Positions 5,608 through 6,864 of a DNA stretch of 6,864 nt are shown here, in pieces; positions within the stretch are counted from its first letter, which is position 1; every line of letters begins with the position of its first letter. The stretch covers positions 1 to 6,864 of the forward strand of contig CALEJO010000082.1 of the NCBI GenBank assembly GCA_937898155.1, given 5' to 3'. Source of the DNA: an uncultured Clostridia bacterium (lineage in GTDB: Bacteria; Bacillota; Clostridia; Oscillospirales; CAG-272). The notes beneath the pieces are model-generated. The model made no database searches. It saw nothing but the letters and a program-made list of their open reading frames with translations, and was not told the DNA's origin. The position numbers were made by a program, and so were the translations under genes.

Positions 5608-5696
5608 ATTTGCAAAGGGTTTATGCGGAATTCATATTTTCTATCAATTTGCATTGTAAAATAAAAAAGAGTCTATCGGAAGGGGTATCAAATCCT
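5608..5696 (+). promoter_or_regulatory. A/T-rich leader before the ABC transporter genes
   Basis: An 89-base gap, much richer in A/T than the flanking genes, with no terminator hairpin. Promoter candidates are weak: TTGCAA at 5610-5615 with CATATT at 5633-5638 (17-base spacer), or a TAAAAT at 5657-5662 lacking a good -35. GGAAGGGG at 5678-5685 is the ribosome binding site, 11 bases from the ATG. The octamer AATTTGCA occurs twice (5607-5614 and 5646-5653). Confidence 0.4.
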
Positions 5697-6662
5697 ATGA
5701 TTAAAGTGGAGCATCTGACCAAAAAGTATGGCGAACGCTACGCGGTGAACGACCTGAATTTCGAGGTCCAGCGCGGCGAGATCGTCGGATTTCTCGGGCC
5801 GAACGGCGCGGGCAAATCCACAACGATGAATATTCTGACGGGGTATCTATCCTCGACGTCCGGCAAAGCGATGATCGACGGCATGGACATCCTCGAGCAT
5901 CCGCTCGCCGTGAAGAAAAAGATCGGTTATCTGCCCGAATTTCCGCCGCTCTATCTGGAAATGACGGTGCGGGAATATCTGTCGTTCGTGTTTGATCTGA
6001 AAAAATGCACGCTGAACCGCCGCGAGCATCTCGAAGAGATCGCGCGCGTCGTCAAGCTCGACGACACGATGGATCGTATGATCAAAAATCTCTCAAAGGG
6101 CTATCGGCAGAGAGTCGGCATCGCGGGCGCGATCGTCGGCAATCCCGAGGTGATCATCTTTGACGAGCCGACGAACGGTCTCGATCCGAAGCAGATCATC
6201 GACATCCGCAATCTGATCCGCGAGCTGGGACGCGAACACACGATCATCCTCAGCACGCACATCCTTTCCGAAGTGAAAACGATCTGCGACCGCATCCTGA
6301 TCATCAATGAGGGCAAGATCGTCGCGGACGAAAAGACCGAAAATATCGAAAACGCGCTCCGCGGCAACCGCCGTCTCATCATTCGTGTGGACGGACCGAG
6401 CGCGAGCGTGCTGTCTTGCTTCAAAAAGATCCCCGGCGTCGTTTACGCCGAGATCACGCAGAAGGCGGGAGACGGCTCGGCGACTTACCTCGTCGAGAGC
6501 GGCAACGGCATCGACATTCGCAAGCCGATCTTTTACGCACTGGCGCAAAATTCGTGGCCGATCCTTTCCGAGGAATACGCGGGCACGAATCTCGAAGACG
6601 TATTCCTTTCCGTGGTGGACGAGGCGGAAGCCGGCGCCGCAGACGGAAAGAAGAAAGCATAA
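5697..6662 (+). CDS. ABC transporter ATP-binding protein (ABC-2 exporter type, GldA/NatA-like)
   Basis: A 321-residue cytoplasmic ATPase that powers a membrane permease. Walker A GPNGAGKST is at 34-42, the Q-loop region IGYLPEFPPLY at 77-87, signature LSKGYRQRVGIA at 132-143, Walker B VIIFDEP at 152-158, D-loop GLDP at 161-164 and the switch histidine H188 in LSTHIL. The Q-loop position carries glutamate (LPE), as in many GldA/NatA-type ATPases. After the nucleotide-binding domain a C-terminal extension of about 100 residues ends in TNLEDVFLSVV, the usual tail of this subfamily. I start at the ATG at 5697 (MIKVEHLTKKYG); the frame is open upstream through the kinase gene, but that is out-of-frame translation. 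The permease starts 17 bases after the stop, so they form one operon. Such pairs export drugs, ions or lipids, or belong to Gld-type systems; the cargo is unknown. Confidence 0.95.
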   Translation: MIKVEHLTKKYGERYAVNDLNFEVQRGEIVGFLGPNGAGKSTTMNILTGYLSSTSGKAMIDGMDILEHPLAVKKKIGYLPEFPPLYLEMTVREYLSFVFDLKKCTLNRREHLEEIARVVKLDDTMDRMIKNLSKGYRQRVGIAGAIVGNPEVIIFDEPTNGLDPKQIIDIRNLIRELGREHTIILSTHILSEVKTICDRILIINEGKIVADEKTENIENALRGNRRLIIRVDGPSASVLSCFKKIPGVVYAEITQKAGDGSATYLVESGNGIDIRKPIFYALAQNSWPILSEEYAGTNLEDVFLSVVDEAEAGAADGKKKA

Positions 6663-6679
6663 GAAAGGAGCGTTTTTCC

Positions 6680-6864
6680 ATGATCGCTATTTATAAGCGC
6701 GAAATGCGCGCCTACTTCACCTCTCCCGTCGGATACCTGTTCTGCGCGATCTTTTTCGCGGTCAGCGCCTTTCTGGCGATGTCCTATACCGTGCAGGCGG
6801 GCGAAGACAGCAATTTCGGCAGTTATTTTGCCACGATCATTTATCTCTTCATCGCGGTGATCCC
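6680..6864 (+). CDS. ABC-2 type transporter permease, N-terminal part (cut by window end)
   Basis: Only 61 codons are present; the gene continues beyond the window. The start MIAIYKREMRAYFTSPVGYL is the typical opening of ABC-2/GldF-like permeases: a short basic cytoplasmic helix, then the first membrane span (about residues 17-36). A polar loop with GEDSNFGSY follows, then a second hydrophobic run (YFATIIYLFIAVIP) at the edge. It should be the membrane partner of the ATPase encoded just before it. AAAGGAG at 6664-6670 lies nine bases upstream of the ATG, supporting the start and translation in the same transcript. The GldF-like label rests on the N-terminus only; NatB- or NosY-like permeases start similarly. 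Confidence 0.85.
   Translation, partial: MIAIYKREMRAYFTSPVGYLFCAIFFAVSAFLAMSYTVQAGEDSNFGSYFATIIYLFIAVI

Noticed and set aside
5607..5653. Repeated octamer AATTTGCA (5607-5614 and 5646-5653)
   Set aside because: It is short and A/T-rich in an A/T-rich gap; two copies are easily explained by chance.
5109..5696. In-frame upstream extension of the ABC ATPase by 196 codons
   Set aside because: It is out-of-frame translation of the lipid kinase gene; the family starts at the ATG at 5697, which has a ribosome binding site.

Overview
The window looks like a piece of chromosome from a GC-rich member of the Firmicutes, probably an uncultured Clostridia-type bacterium. The reasons are compact genes with strong AGGAGG-type ribosome binding sites, sigma-A-type promoters with almost exact -35/-10 hexamers and 17-base spacers, and U-tailed intrinsic terminators. 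The gene content also fits: a DUF378 membrane protein, a four-cysteine L28, an M3 oligoendopeptidase and a YegS/DgkB-type lipid kinase. Coding DNA is GC-rich with many GC-ending codons, while control regions are short and A/T-rich. The taxonomic assignment is inference; there is no rRNA gene in the window.

Layout. Positions 1-256 hold no convincing gene, only a hairpin element and a terminator. A small membrane protein (DUF378) lies on the minus strand at 257-475. A divergent control region (476-666) separates it from a plus-strand run: a uroporphyrinogen-decarboxylase-fold methyltransferase (667-1674), trmB (1739-2389) and rpmB (2546-2731). Each of these three has its own promoter, so this is a series of adjacent transcription units rather than one tight operon. 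Two back-to-back hairpin terminators (2754-2821) separate rpmB from a convergent minus-strand M3 peptidase (2826-4517). A second divergent control region (4518-4719) carries a near-perfect promoter in each direction. Then come a lipid kinase (4720-5607), an ABC transporter ATPase (5697-6662) and the N-terminus of its membrane permease (6680 to the window end).

Functionally this is mostly housekeeping: tRNA modification (TrmB), ribosome assembly (L28), intracellular peptide turnover (M3 peptidase) and lipid phosphorylation. The less ordinary parts are the solitary UroD-like protein, which keeps the zinc/methyltransfer residues but lacks the haem-enzyme signature, and the start of an ABC-2 export system of the GldA/GldF or NatA/NatB kind that continues past the window. 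I see no CRISPR array, transposase, phage gene, tRNA or rRNA, and no strong case for a wholly new system. The best leads are RNA or DNA structures in the leaders of rpmB and the M3 peptidase, and the unassigned substrates of the UroD-like protein and the ABC system.
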